A stretch of 64,000 nucleotides of DNA from Pantoea rwandensis. GTDB lineage: Bacteria > Pseudomonadota > Gammaproteobacteria > Enterobacterales > Enterobacteriaceae. Of this stretch, positions 35,331 through 43,956 are shown piece after piece. Every line of letters begins with the position of its first letter. Position 1 is the stretch's first letter. The notes under the pieces are model-generated. The model had not been told where the DNA came from, did no database searches, and worked only from the letters and a program-made list of their open reading frames with translations. The position numbers and the translations under genes are program-made. The stretch spans positions 22,150 through 86,149 of the forward strand of contig NZ_MLFR01000026.1 in the NCBI RefSeq assembly GCF_002095475.1, read 5' to 3'.

Positions 35331-35663
35331 ATGACGACTTTACCTGCCTGTCCTGTATGCCAGGCTGATTATACCTGGCAAGACGGTGACAACCTGAACT
35401 GCCCATCTTGTGGCCATATTTGGTCAGCAGCAGATACCACAGCGGAAGGGCTGGTGGTACGTGATGCCAACGGCAATCTGTTGGCTGATGGCGACAGCGT
35501 GACGGTAGTTAAAGATCTCAAAGTGAAAGGCAGTTCTTCAACTCTGAAAATCGGTACCAAAGTGAAAAGCATTCGCTTGGTCGAGGGTGACCATAATATC
35601 GATTGCAAAATTGATGGTTTTGGTCCGATGAAGCTGAAATCTGAATTTGTGAAAAAGAACTAA
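35331..35663 (+). CDS. yjdM: Zinc-ribbon alkylphosphonate utilisation-type protein YjdM (PhnA)
   Basis: A 110-residue cytoplasmic protein with an N-terminal zinc ribbon (CPVCQADYTW and CPSCGHIW) and a C-terminal KOW/SH3-like domain with highly conserved VVRDANGNLLADGDSVTVVK and KIGTKVKSIRLVEGDHNIDC. It matches E. coli YjdM, once named PhnA. The family is widespread outside phosphonate operons and its function is unresolved, and no phosphonate genes are near. A hairpin (35667-35691) follows. Confidence 0.93.
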   Translation: MTTLPACPVCQADYTWQDGDNLNCPSCGHIWSAADTTAEGLVVRDANGNLLADGDSVTVVKDLKVKGSSSTLKIGTKVKSIRLVEGDHNIDCKIDGFGPMKLKSEFVKKN

Positions 35664-35666
35664 TGG

Positions 35667-35691
35667 CAGGACGGCGCTTTTGGCCGTCCTG
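35667..35691. terminator. Hairpin between convergent yjdM and dapA-like gene
   Basis: CAGGACGGC and GCCGTCCTG pair around CGCTTTTG... (loop 35676-35682). The T-tract is short, but the location between two convergent stops supports termination. Confidence 0.6.
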
Positions 35692-35698
35692 TGCACCT

Positions 35699-36586
35699 TT
35701 ACCCCAATAAGCGATCTACAGCCTCACACTGTTCCATGCTGAGTTCACCGCCAAAATTGCGTGAATGGTTGCTCATCGAATTAAACTTTCGTGCGACGGC
35801 GATTTTGATAGTGGTGACAAAATCATCGCCGATAGTGTAAATCGCCATAAGTTGACCAATACGTTGCTGAATCTGAGTCAGTTTTTCTAACTCTCTGGCA
35901 CGCCATGCTTGCAGCGCCTCGGCAAAGAGCTCTGGCACAATATTGTTCAGCCCAGAAATAACCCCCGCCCCACCAGCCAGTAAGTTCGGCAGTAGATACT
36001 CGTCATAACCGGAAAGTACGCTGAAATCGCTGCGTACTTTTTTCGTTTCTTCAATCAAAGCCCGATTGTGCGACAGACAATCCATGGTGTCTTTAATGCC
36101 AATAAACTGTGGCAGTTCTGCTGCCAGTTCAGCAACCAGCGCCGGTGTTAAATCGCAGCCAGTGCGCGCCGGGAAATTATAGGCAAACCACTTCCCACCT
36201 AATTGTTTATCCAGCGCCTTAAAGTAGCTGAGCAACTGCTTTTGCGTCTGGCCGTAATAGTAGGGCGGTAAAACCATTACCGCATCATAACCATTTTGCC
36301 AGGCGGCTTCGGCGAGTTGCACCATATCCGGAATGCAGGTGCTTGAGACATTTGCCACCATGGTGAGCGGAGAGAGTTGACGTGCTTCGCGAATCAGTTG
36401 CAGCCTTTCTTGCTGAGTCAGCGAAGCAAATTCGCCAATGCTGCCCATCAACAATAAGGTATCGATGCCCGATGTGCTCAGGCGCGCAAAATGGCGACCG
36501 AGTGCATCAATATCCAGCCTGTTGTTTTGATCAAAAGGGGTAACCGATGGGCACCAGATGCCCGTTAATAAAGGTTGTGCAGCCAT
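35699..36586 (-). CDS. DapA/N-acetylneuraminate lyase-family aldolase
   Basis: Class I aldolase of the dihydrodipicolinate synthase superfamily, 295 residues from the ATG preceded by AGGAG. The GxxGE motif reads LLMGSIGEFASLT (about residue 48), the catalytic Tyr is in WFAYNFPARTG (about 138) and the Schiff-base Lys in FIGIKDTMDC (about 167). The motifs are closer to sugar-acid aldolases of the YagE/YjhH kind than to biosynthetic DapA, but this is by eye. The substrate cannot be told, since no sugar-acid catabolic genes adjoin. It is divergent from tam. Confidence 0.85.
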   Translation of the reverse strand: MAAQPLLTGIWCPSVTPFDQNNRLDIDALGRHFARLSTSGIDTLLLMGSIGEFASLTQQERLQLIREARQLSPLTMVANVSSTCIPDMVQLAEAAWQNGYDAVMVLPPYYYGQTQKQLLSYFKALDKQLGGKWFAYNFPARTGCDLTPALVAELAAELPQFIGIKDTMDCLSHNRALIEETKKVRSDFSVLSGYDEYLLPNLLAGGAGVISGLNNIVPELFAEALQAWRARELEKLTQIQQRIGQLMAIYTIGDDFVTTIKIAVARKFNSMSNHSRNFGGELSMEQCEAVDRLLG

Positions 36587-36751
36587 CACTCGCTCCTTGC
36601 TATAAAAATGAAACGTTGTTTTAACTTAATCATCCCGCTCAATTTGTACCAGTGAGTTAGCTTTAAAAGGTGAGGTATCGCACTTTTCTCTTCGCCTGAT
36701 AAGACGAAAAGCAGTTAGTGTGATGCTCTTCAGACAGACAGGAGCGGTGAC

Positions 36752-37528
36752 ATGCAAGACTGGAATCCTCAACTTTATCGTCAGTTCGAATCGGAACGTA
36801 CGCGACCCGCGCGTGAACTCTTAGATCGTATTCCCCCTATCCACGTGCATTTTGCCACTGACCTTGGTTGTGGGCCCGGCAACAGTACCGAACTACTGGC
36901 GCAAAAGTGGCCAGATGCGCAGGTTACCGGTATTGATAGCTCAGCAGCGATGTTGGAGCAGGCTCAGGAACGACTGCCGTCTTGCGTTTTCCAGCAGGCG
37001 GATATTCGCCACTGGCAGCCATCTCAGCCGCAGCAGGTTATTTACGCCAATGCTTCTTTACAGTGGTTGACTGACCACCAAACGCTACTGCCGCATCTGG
37101 TCAATCAACTGGATATCGGCGGCGCGCTGGCGGTGCAAATGCCTGATAACCTCGAAGAGCCTTCACATCGTCTGATGCGTGAAGTGGCAGCCAGTGAACG
37201 CTGGCAGTCGCATATTTCGGCGCAGGCAGCAGACCGTAAACGGCTGCTGACTACCGAAGACTATTTTGATTTGCTGGGCGATGCAGGTTGCCAGGTGGAT
37301 ATTTGGCGTACGACCTACTATCACCCAATGGAGGATGCGCAGGGCATTATTACCTGGCTGCGCGCTACCGGTTTGCGTCCTTTTCTCGCCACGTTGGATG
37401 AGACGCAGCAGGCTGAGTTCCTCAATGACTATTATCAGTCATTGCTCCCGGCTTATCCCTCTCGTCACAACGGTCAGGTTTTGCTGGCCTTCCCACGACT
37501 CTTTATGGTGGCAGTGAGAACTTGCTGA
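36752..37528 (+). CDS. tam: Trans-aconitate 2-methyltransferase
   Basis: SAM-dependent methylation of trans-aconitate, a spontaneous by-product that inhibits aconitase. The class I methyltransferase motif is ATDLGCGPGNSTELLAQKWP (about residues 35-55), followed by VTGIDSSAAML, ANASLQWLTDH and AVQMPDNLEEPSHRLMREVA, all typical of Tam. It has 258 residues, against 252 in E. coli. An AGGAG-type site precedes the ATG. It stands alone between the aldolase gene and pncC. Confidence 0.93.
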   Translation: MQDWNPQLYRQFESERTRPARELLDRIPPIHVHFATDLGCGPGNSTELLAQKWPDAQVTGIDSSAAMLEQAQERLPSCVFQQADIRHWQPSQPQQVIYANASLQWLTDHQTLLPHLVNQLDIGGALAVQMPDNLEEPSHRLMREVAASERWQSHISAQAADRKRLLTTEDYFDLLGDAGCQVDIWRTTYYHPMEDAQGIITWLRATGLRPFLATLDETQQAEFLNDYYQSLLPAYPSRHNGQVLLAFPRLFMVAVRTC

Positions 37529-37630
37529 GTTCATCGGGAGCAGGGTCGCAAAATAGTGTGGCGGCGGTTGAAAAGGGCTTCCCGCCACACCATTTATTGC
37601 TAACGTGAAGCGCCATAACAGGAGAAGGCG

Positions 37631-38125
37631 ATGACCGACCAACAGTTGCAACAGTTGATTTTTCGCATTGGTGAGCAGTTGAAAGCACGCCAGGCGACCG
37701 TAACAGCAGCCGAATCTTGTACCGGAGGCTGGATTGCGAAGGTCTTTACTGATGTGAGTGGTAGCTCAGCCTGGTTTGATCGCGGATTTGTGACTTACAG
37801 TAATGAAGCGAAACAGCAGATGGTTGGAGTACAAGACGCGACGCTGGCGCAGTATGGTGCGGTGAGTGAGCAAACTGTGCGCGAAATGGCGCAAGGTGCT
37901 TGCCGCGCGGCGATGGCCGAATATGGCATCGCGGTCAGTGGTATTGCGGGCCCAGATGGCGGCTCGGCAGACAAGCCGGTTGGCACCGTTTGGTTTGCAA
38001 TCGCAGGACCGGATGGACGCATCATTGCGCAGCGGCAAATTTTTGCCGGAGATCGTGAAGCGGTACGCCGTCAGTCGGTTTGTTGGGCACTGCAAACGCT
38101 GCTTGATGAATTTCTGACAAATTAA
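37631..38125 (+). CDS. pncC: Nicotinamide-nucleotide amidohydrolase PncC
   Basis: Deamidates NMN to nicotinate mononucleotide in pyridine nucleotide salvage. It is the stand-alone CinA C-terminal domain, 164 residues. Signature motifs are VTAAESCTGGWIAKVFTDVSG with the catalytic Ser (about residue 30), YSNEAKQQMVGV, and VSGIAGPDGGSADKPVGTVW. An AGGAG site precedes the ATG. It lies directly upstream of recA, the conserved enterobacterial position of ygaD/pncC. Confidence 0.95.
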   Translation: MTDQQLQQLIFRIGEQLKARQATVTAAESCTGGWIAKVFTDVSGSSAWFDRGFVTYSNEAKQQMVGVQDATLAQYGAVSEQTVREMAQGACRAAMAEYGIAVSGIAGPDGGSADKPVGTVWFAIAGPDGRIIAQRQIFAGDREAVRRQSVCWALQTLLDEFLTN

Positions 38126-38127
38126 AC

Positions 38128-38155
38128 TTGATACTGTATGGTCATACAGTATAAT
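38128..38155 (+). promoter_or_regulatory. recA promoter with LexA (SOS) box
   Basis: The -35 box TTGATA (38128-38133) and the -10 box TATAAT (38150-38155) are 16 bases apart. Between and over them lies a near-perfect LexA operator, TACTGTATGGTCATACAGTA (38132-38151), with CTGT-N8-ACAG. LexA binding would block the polymerase, giving SOS induction of recA. Confidence 0.95.
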
Positions 38156-38220
38156 TAGCGGCAACAGAACGAGCAGGCATACACTGATGTCGGCTTACCC
38201 AGCATGATTTAGGAGTGGAA

Positions 38221-39291
38221 ATGGCGATTGACGAGAACAAACAGAAAGCTTTAGCTGCCGCGCTGGGCCAGATTGAGAAACAATTTGGTAAAGGCTCGAT
38301 CATGCGCTTGGGTGAAGACCGCTCAATGGATGTGGAAACCATTTCAACCGGTTCACTGTCGCTGGACATCGCGTTGGGCGCTGGCGGTTTGCCAATGGGC
38401 CGTATCGTTGAAATTTACGGACCAGAGTCTTCTGGTAAAACAACACTGACACTGCAGGTTATTGCCGCTGCACAACGTAAAGGTAAAACCTGTGCCTTTA
38501 TTGATGCTGAACACGCACTTGACCCGGTATACGCCAAAAAACTGGGCGTAGATATCGATAACCTGCTGTGTTCACAGCCGGATACCGGTGAGCAGGCGCT
38601 GGAAATCTGTGATGCGCTGGCGCGCTCCGGTGCTGTTGATGTCATCATCGTTGACTCCGTGGCAGCTCTGACACCTAAAGCAGAAATCGAAGGTGAAATC
38701 GGTGATTCGCACATGGGTCTGGCCGCTCGTATGATGAGCCAGGCGATGCGTAAGCTGGCGGGTAACCTGAAGCAATCCAACACGCTGCTGATCTTCATCA
38801 ACCAGATTCGTATGAAAATTGGCGTGATGTTTGGTAACCCAGAAACCACTACCGGTGGTAACGCGCTGAAATTCTACGCTTCTGTCCGTCTTGATATCCG
38901 CCGTATCGGTGCGATCAAAGAGGGTGATGAAGTGGTGGGTAGTGAAACCCGCGTGAAAGTAGTGAAGAATAAAATTGCGGCACCGTTTAAGCAGGCTGAA
39001 TTCCAGATCATGTACGGCGAAGGTATTAACACCTTTGGTGAGCTGGTGGATCTCGGCGTGAAACACAAACTGGTTGAGAAAGCCGGTGCGTGGTACAGCT
39101 ACAACGGTGAGAAGATTGGTCAAGGTAAAGCTAACTCGACTAACTTCCTGAAAGAGAACCCCGCTATCGCCAACGAAATCGATAAAAAGTTGCGTGATTT
39201 GCTGCTGACGGGGGCGACAGCAGGAGCCGCTGCAGCAGACACCCCTGCTGATAAATACGAAGAAGCCAGCGAAACTAACGAAGATTTCTAA
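38221..39291 (+). CDS. recA: Recombinase RecA
   Basis: DNA strand-exchange ATPase and co-protease for LexA. Key motifs are Walker A GPESSGKTTLTLQ (about residues 66-78), the DAEHALDPVYAKKLGV stretch, Walker B VIIVDSVAAL, and loop L2 with FINQIRMKIGVMFGNPETTTG. The acidic C-terminal tail ends EEASETNEDF. The start is the ATG at 38221, five bases after AGGAG, and the upstream in-frame GTG overlaps that site. It has 356 residues, against 353 in E. coli. Confidence 0.98.
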   Translation: MAIDENKQKALAAALGQIEKQFGKGSIMRLGEDRSMDVETISTGSLSLDIALGAGGLPMGRIVEIYGPESSGKTTLTLQVIAAAQRKGKTCAFIDAEHALDPVYAKKLGVDIDNLLCSQPDTGEQALEICDALARSGAVDVIIVDSVAALTPKAEIEGEIGDSHMGLAARMMSQAMRKLAGNLKQSNTLLIFINQIRMKIGVMFGNPETTTGGNALKFYASVRLDIRRIGAIKEGDEVVGSETRVKVVKNKIAAPFKQAEFQIMYGEGINTFGELVDLGVKHKLVEKAGAWYSYNGEKIGQGKANSTNFLKENPAIANEIDKKLRDLLLTGATAGAAAADTPADKYEEASETNEDF

Positions 39292-39298
39292 AATACCC

Positions 39299-39322
39299 AC
39301 GGGAGCAGCGATGCTCCCGTTT
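39299..39322 (+). terminator. Terminator between recA and recX
   Basis: ACGGGAGC and GCTCCCGT pair around AGCGAT and are followed by TTTG. In E. coli a similar element limits read-through into recX, so recX is made at a low level from the recA promoter. Confidence 0.75.
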
Positions 39323-39396
39323 GCTTTTCCCCGTCCATACTTTCCCTCATCGCTTTCTTGCTTTACCCTGCGCAATAGTCAGAACAAGGTAAATCT

Positions 39397-39912
39397 ATGT
39401 CATCAACACCCTCAACGGCATCTGTGCCGACATTTTCCCGTTTGCTTGATCGTGCCATGCGTATCTTATCGCAGCGCGACCACAGCCGTGACGAACTGAA
39501 ACGCAAGTTGCAGCTTTCGTCTCAGCGTGCAGCTTACATGCAGCAACAAGAAAACGTGCCTATCCCTGATGAGCTACTGGAAAAAGTGCTCGACTGGTGC
39601 CAGGAAAATGGCTGGCTCAACGACCAGCGTTTTACCGAACGCTTTATTCAAAGCAGAGCGCGAAAGGGGTATGGTCCACAGCGTGTGCGCATGGAGCTGC
39701 AACAAAAAGGCATCAGCCGTGAGGAAATCAATCAGGCTCTTCAGGATACCGAAATTGACTGGAGCCAATGCGCCGCCGACCTGGCAAAGCGCAAGTTTGG
39801 TGAACCATTGCCACAAACGTGGGCAGAGAAAAGCAAAGTACAGCGATTTTTAATGTCGAAAGGCTTTATGATGGAAGATATTCAGGCCGTTTTCAGAAAT
39901 TTTGACAGCTGA
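39397..39912 (+). CDS. recX: Regulatory protein RecX
   Basis: Inhibitor of RecA filament extension. It has 171 residues with the tandem three-helix RecX repeats: RAMRILSQRDHSRDELKRKL, WCQENGWLNDQRFTERFIQS and RKGYGPQRVRMELQQKGISR. It ends with FLMSKGFMMEDIQAVFRNF, as in E. coli. It follows recA and its attenuating terminator, so it is probably SOS-coregulated. Confidence 0.95.
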   Translation: MSSTPSTASVPTFSRLLDRAMRILSQRDHSRDELKRKLQLSSQRAAYMQQQENVPIPDELLEKVLDWCQENGWLNDQRFTERFIQSRARKGYGPQRVRMELQQKGISREEINQALQDTEIDWSQCAADLAKRKFGEPLPQTWAEKSKVQRFLMSKGFMMEDIQAVFRNFDS

Positions 39913-40046
39913 AAGGCAATGGGATTTTACTTCCCACTGAAGAAAATTTATCTTATTCCCACTTTTTGTTCCTCAATCAGCGGTGAACCAGCGGAAGCGG
40001 TTTGCCAGCGAAAGGGAACGTTCGTTAGCGTGATTCCAGGAATTAT

Positions 40047-42674
40047 ATGAGCAAGAGCACTGCTGAGATCCGTCAAGCGTTTCTCGACTTTTTTCATAGC
40101 AAGGGACATCAGGTTGTAGCCAGCAGCTCCCTCGTACCGAACAACGACCCGACTTTACTGTTTACCAACGCCGGGATGGTACAGTTTAAAGACGTTTTCC
40201 TCGGTCAGGACAAGCGCGACTACGCACGTGCCACCACGTCTCAGCGTTGTGTGCGTGCCGGCGGCAAGCACAATGACCTGGAGAACGTAGGCTACACCGC
40301 GCGCCACCATACCTTCTTTGAAATGTTGGGTAATTTCAGCTTTGGCGATTACTTCAAGAAAGAAGCGATTGCTTATGCCTGGGAACTGTTGACGGGTGAG
40401 CAGTGGTTCAAGCTGCCAAAAGAGCGTCTGTGGGTTACCGTTTATGAAACCGACGATGAAGCCTTCGAAATCTGGGCTAATGACGTTGGTGTGCCACGCG
40501 AGCGTATTATTCGCATCGGTGACAATAAAGGTAGCGCTTACGCTTCTGATAACTTCTGGCAGATGGGCGACACGGGTCCTTGCGGCCCTTGCACCGAAAT
40601 TTTCTACGATCACGGTGATCATATCTGGGGTGGCCCACCGGGCAGCCCAGAAGAAGATGGCGATCGCTACATTGAGATCTGGAACATCGTCTTTATGCAG
40701 TTCAACCGTCAGGCCGACGGTACAATGGAGCCACTGCCTAAACCGTCAGTGGACACCGGCATGGGTCTTGAGCGTATTGCCGCGGTACTGCAGCACGTTA
40801 ACTCGAACTATGAAATCGATCTGTTTGCCAAACTAATCAAAGCTGTTGCACAGGTGACGGGCGCTACCGACCTGAACAACAAATCATTGCGTGTCATTGC
40901 CGATCACATCCGTTCTTGTGCTTTCCTGATTGCTGATGGCGTGATTCCGTCGAATGAAAACCGTGGCTATGTGCTGCGTCGCATCATTCGTCGCGCTGTG
41001 CGCCACGGCAATATGCTGGGTGCCAAAGAAGCCTTCTTCTACAAACTGGTTGCACCGTTGATCGATGTGATGGGTGAAGCAGGTGAAGATCTGAAGCGTC
41101 AACAGAAACACGTTGAGAATGCGCTGAAAGGTGAAGAAGAGCAGTTTGCTAAGACGCTGGAGCGCGGTCTGGCGTTGCTGGACGAAGAACTGGCTAATCT
41201 GCAAGGCGATACGCTGGATGGTGAAACCGTATTCCGTCTGTATGACACCTTCGGTTTCCCCGCTGATTTAACCGCTGACGTCTGCCGTGAACGCAATCTA
41301 AAGATTGATGAAGCAGGCTTTGAAACGGCAATGGAACAGCAACGTCAGCGTGCGCGTGAAGCGAGCGGCTTTGGCGCTGATTACAACAACGTGATTCGCT
41401 TTGATACCGCGACTGACTTCAAAGGTTATGAGCAGTTGCAACTGGAAGGCACCGTACAAGCGCTGTTCGTGAATGGCCAACAGGTTGAGCAGGTTTCTGC
41501 AGGGCAGGATGCCGTCGTCATTTTGGACCAGACGCCGTTCTACGGCGAATCAGGCGGCCAGGTGGGAGATACCGGTGTGCTGACTGGGCAGAATGCTGAA
41601 TTTAGCGTTCAGGATACCCAAAAGTATGGCAAAGCCTTCGGTCATATCGGTAAGCTGAATCACGGCCAATTACGTGTAGGCGATCGCTTAAATGCACAAG
41701 TGGATGAAGAACGCCGTGCGCGCATTATTCTTAACCACTCTGCAACGCATTTGATGCACGAAGCTTTGCGCGAAGTACTGGGCGACCACGTTGGTCAGAA
41801 GGGCTCGCTGAACAACGACAAATACCTGCGCTTCGACTTCTCTCATACTGAAGCGATGAAGCCAGAGCAAATCCGCACCGTTGAAGATATTGTTAATACT
41901 CAGATTCGTCGCAATTTGCTCATCCAGACCGAAGTGATGGATTTGGATGAGGCGAAAGCACGCGGCGCAACGGCGTTGTTCGGCGAGAAATATGAGCAGC
42001 GTGTGCGCGTGGTCAGTATGGGTGAATACTCCGTCGAGTTGTGTGGTGGTACGCACGCAGCTCGCACCGGCGATATTGGCTTGTTCCGCATTCAATCAGA
42101 GTCAGGCACTGCGGCAGGGGTTCGTCGTATTGAAGCACTGACGGGTGAAGGTGCCATTGCTCAACTGCATGCGCAGAACGATCAGCTGTCCGAGCTTGCA
42201 CAGGTTGTTAAAGCCAATACCAGTAACCTGAATGAGAAAGTACGTGGTCTGGTGGATAACGTACGTGCACTTGAAAAAGAGCTGCAGCAACTGCGCGATC
42301 AGCAGGCTGCACAAGAAAGTGCCTCACTGAGTAGCAAAGCCATTGACCTGAAGGGCACTAAGCTGTTGGTCAGTGAGTTAAGCAACGTCGAGCCGAAAAT
42401 GTTGCGCACGATGATGGACGACCTAAAGAATCAGCTGGGTTCAGCGATTATTGTGTTGGCAACCGTTGCTGAAGGGAAGGTTTCGCTGATTGCAGGCGTA
42501 ACGAAAGACCTAACCGATCGTGTTAAGGCTGGTGAGTTGGTCGGTGAGTTGGCAGCACAGGTTGGTGGTAAAGGCGGTGGTCGTCCAGATATGGCTCAGG
42601 CTGGCGGTACTAATCCGCAGGCGCTGTCTGGTGCCCTGGCTGGCGTGCCAGACTGGGTCAGTAGCCGACTGTAA
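40047..42674 (+). CDS. alaS: Alanine-tRNA ligase
   Basis: Class II synthetase that charges tRNA-Ala and edits Ser/Gly. The catalytic core opens MSKSTAEIRQAFLDFFHSKG with motif 1 SSSLVPNNDPTLLFTNAGM, motif 2 RCVRAGGKHNDLENVG and motif 3 GMGLERI. The editing domain has the zinc-binding HSATHLMHEAL and CGGTHAARTGDIG (about residues 560-680), and a C-terminal C-Ala domain ends VPDWVSSRL. It has 875 residues, against 876 in E. coli. A 134-base spacer separates it from recX. Confidence 0.98.
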   Translation: MSKSTAEIRQAFLDFFHSKGHQVVASSSLVPNNDPTLLFTNAGMVQFKDVFLGQDKRDYARATTSQRCVRAGGKHNDLENVGYTARHHTFFEMLGNFSFGDYFKKEAIAYAWELLTGEQWFKLPKERLWVTVYETDDEAFEIWANDVGVPRERIIRIGDNKGSAYASDNFWQMGDTGPCGPCTEIFYDHGDHIWGGPPGSPEEDGDRYIEIWNIVFMQFNRQADGTMEPLPKPSVDTGMGLERIAAVLQHVNSNYEIDLFAKLIKAVAQVTGATDLNNKSLRVIADHIRSCAFLIADGVIPSNENRGYVLRRIIRRAVRHGNMLGAKEAFFYKLVAPLIDVMGEAGEDLKRQQKHVENALKGEEEQFAKTLERGLALLDEELANLQGDTLDGETVFRLYDTFGFPADLTADVCRERNLKIDEAGFETAMEQQRQRAREASGFGADYNNVIRFDTATDFKGYEQLQLEGTVQALFVNGQQVEQVSAGQDAVVILDQTPFYGESGGQVGDTGVLTGQNAEFSVQDTQKYGKAFGHIGKLNHGQLRVGDRLNAQVDEERRARIILNHSATHLMHEALREVLGDHVGQKGSLNNDKYLRFDFSHTEAMKPEQIRTVEDIVNTQIRRNLLIQTEVMDLDEAKARGATALFGEKYEQRVRVVSMGEYSVELCGGTHAARTGDIGLFRIQSESGTAAGVRRIEALTGEGAIAQLHAQNDQLSELAQVVKANTSNLNEKVRGLVDNVRALEKELQQLRDQQAAQESASLSSKAIDLKGTKLLVSELSNVEPKMLRTMMDDLKNQLGSAIIVLATVAEGKVSLIAGVTKDLTDRVKAGELVGELAAQVGGKGGGRPDMAQAGGTNPQALSGALAGVPDWVSSRL

Positions 42675-42699
42675 CGAAATAAAACGAAGCATCGTGAAG

Positions 42700-42730
42700 A
42701 GCGCCAGAACCTCGTGTTCTGGCGCTTTTT
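42700..42730 (+). terminator. Rho-independent terminator after alaS
   Basis: AGCGCCAGAAC and GTTCTGGCGCT pair perfectly over 11 bp around CTCGT, then TTTT. It is 25 bases after the alaS stop. Confidence 0.92.
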
Positions 42731-42835
42731 GATGCGGTGTGCACCAGTTAATGACAAAGTCCGGTTGATGTAGTGTATTTCGGCTAAACTAACTATCAGC
42801 AGAATGTATTGGCGTGGCGATGCACAATGGTGTAT

Positions 42836-42917
42836 TTGTCATAGGTATTGTTCAGCGTTATATGATGGATATGGCCGGGAGACCGAACAGGCCCGACTCT
42901 TTTAATCTTTCAAGGAG
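42836..42917 (+). promoter_or_regulatory. csrA leader: candidate promoter and CsrA-type GGA motifs
   Basis: A TTGTCA box (42836-42841) lies 17 bases before TATATG (42859-42864), a modest promoter candidate. The leader RNA downstream has GGA in GATGGATAT, in CCGGGAGACC and in the ribosome site AAGGAG. CsrA recognises GGA, and in E. coli it represses its own translation this way, so autoregulation is likely here. This is inference from motifs. Confidence 0.4.
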
Positions 42918-42923
42918 CAAAGA

Positions 42924-43109
42924 ATGCTTATTCTAACTCGTCGAGTTGGTGAAACCCTCATGATTGGCGATGAGGTGACTGTAACGGTGCTGGGTGTTAA
43001 AGGTAACCAGGTCCGTATTGGCGTCAATGCGCCTAAAGAAGTTTCGGTGCATCGCGAAGAGATCTATCAGCGTATTCAAGCCGAAAAAACTCAGCAAACG
43101 AGTTACTAA
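42924..43109 (+). CDS. csrA: Carbon storage regulator CsrA
   Basis: Small RNA-binding dimer that controls translation and stability of many mRNAs and is antagonised by CsrB/CsrC RNAs under BarA-UvrY. It has 61 residues, MLILTRRVGETLMIGDEVTV at the start and APKEVSVHREEIYQRI at the end. Arg44 of the RNA-binding surface is in VHRE, and the N-terminal strand residues LTRR are intact. The length equals E. coli CsrA. AAGGAG lies six bases before the ATG. It is followed by a strong terminator and the tRNA cluster, as in E. coli. Confidence 0.98.
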   Translation: MLILTRRVGETLMIGDEVTVTVLGVKGNQVRIGVNAPKEVSVHREEIYQRIQAEKTQQTSY

Positions 43110-43116
43110 CGGATTC

Positions 43117-43142
43117 AGCGCCTCGCTCCCGTGCGAGGCGCT
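43117..43142 (+). terminator. Terminator after csrA
   Basis: AGCGCCTCGC and GCGAGGCGCT pair over 10 bp around TCCCGT, followed by ACCGCTTTTC. The remainder of the interval to the tRNA promoter (43143-43320) is AT-rich and holds nothing I recognise. Confidence 0.8.
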
Positions 43143-43323
43143 ACCGCTTTTCTTGACCCTCCCATCGTTTTATCCCTCTGAGTTCGCAAATTCTTTCTTC
43201 CCATTTTGTTAACTACAGCGTGCTTTCGCTGTTGATAATTCACTCTTTTTGTCGGTAAAACACCCTAATTGCGCGTCATTTGCGCAATCAAACGGATCTC
43301 AAGAAAAAGTCGGGAAAAATTGT

Positions 43324-43351
43324 TTGACTTATAAGTGCGGGAAAGTAATAT
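43324..43351 (+). promoter_or_regulatory. Promoter of the tRNA-Ser/tRNA-Arg operon
   Basis: TTGACT (43324-43329) and TAATAT (43346-43351) are 16 bases apart, followed by a GC-rich stretch GTGCGCC just after the -10 box. A GC-rich discriminator is typical of stable-RNA promoters repressed by ppGpp. It lies 64 bases before the first tRNA. Confidence 0.8.
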
Positions 43352-43414
43352 GTGCGCCACGCAGTGCCGATGAGCAGAAACAAGTTCAGAAGCACGGTTC
43401 GGAAGAACGCGTAT

Positions 43415-43507
43415 GGTGAGGTGGCCGAGAGGCTGAAGGCGCTCCCCTGCTAAGGGAGTATGCGGTCAAAAGCTGCATCCGGGGTTCGAATCCCCGCCTC
43501 ACCGCCA
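43415..43507 (+). tRNA. serV: tRNA-Ser (GCU)
   Basis: A 93-base class II tRNA with encoded CCA. The acceptor strand GGTGAGG pairs with CCTCACC, the anticodon loop is CTGCTAA with GCT at 43449-43451, a long variable arm is present, and the T-loop is GTTCGAATC. It matches E. coli serV nearly base for base and heads the operon. Confidence 0.98.
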
Positions 43508-43515
43508 TTTCCGAT

Positions 43516-43592
43516 GCATCCATAGCTCAGCTGGATAGAGTACTCGGCTACGAACCGAGCGGTCGGAGGTTCGAATCCTCCTGGATGCACCA
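43516..43592 (+). tRNA. tRNA-Arg (ACG), copy 1
   Basis: A 77-base tRNA with encoded CCA. Acceptor GCATCCA pairs with TGGATGC, and the anticodon loop CTACGAA has ACG at 43550-43552, whose first A is normally converted to inosine by TadA. It is identical to copies 2 and 3 and lies 8 bases after the tRNA-Ser gene. Confidence 0.98.
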
Positions 43593-43677
43593 TTCGGAAA
43601 GATGAAGTAAGAGTGAACGAGCAGTTCCTTTCATGGTGAGTTGTTAGCACCCTGCGTTATACAAGAATTATTTCAAT

Positions 43678-43754
43678 GCATCCATAGCTCAGCTGGATAG
43701 AGTACTCGGCTACGAACCGAGCGGTCGGAGGTTCGAATCCTCCTGGATGCACCA
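43678..43754 (+). tRNA. tRNA-Arg (ACG), copy 2
   Basis: Identical 77-base copy of the tRNA-Arg gene at 43516, with the same ACG anticodon and encoded CCA, separated by an 85-base spacer of unrelated sequence. Confidence 0.98.
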
Positions 43755-43814
43755 TTCTGTTTTATTCATGCTCCTCTCAGCGTGATTCATCAGTAACATC
43801 AGTCAGACCCCAAT

Positions 43815-43891
43815 GCATCCATAGCTCAGCTGGATAGAGTACTCGGCTACGAACCGAGCGGTCGGAGGTTCGAATCCTCCTGGATGCACCA
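43815..43891 (+). tRNA. tRNA-Arg (ACG), copy 3
   Basis: Third identical 77-base tRNA-Arg copy, 60 bases after copy 2. E. coli has four copies at the same locus. A remnant of a tRNA 3' end follows downstream. Confidence 0.98.
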
Positions 43892-43956
43892 TATTCTCGA
43901 ATATGGAACGTGCCTCAGTGTGTCAGAACGTGATAAACGTTCAAGCTGCGCTAAGA

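Noticed and set aside
36611..36621. AAAC-GTT-GTTT inverted repeat between the aldolase gene and tam, as a LacI/GntR-type operator
   Set aside because: The half-sites are only four bases with no neighbouring regulator gene, so chance is sufficient in an AT-rich spacer.
43415..43891. Repeated 77-base units with spacers, considered as a CRISPR-like array
   Set aside because: The units are identical tRNA-Arg genes with full cloverleaf and CCA. Spacers are unequal, and no cas genes are present.
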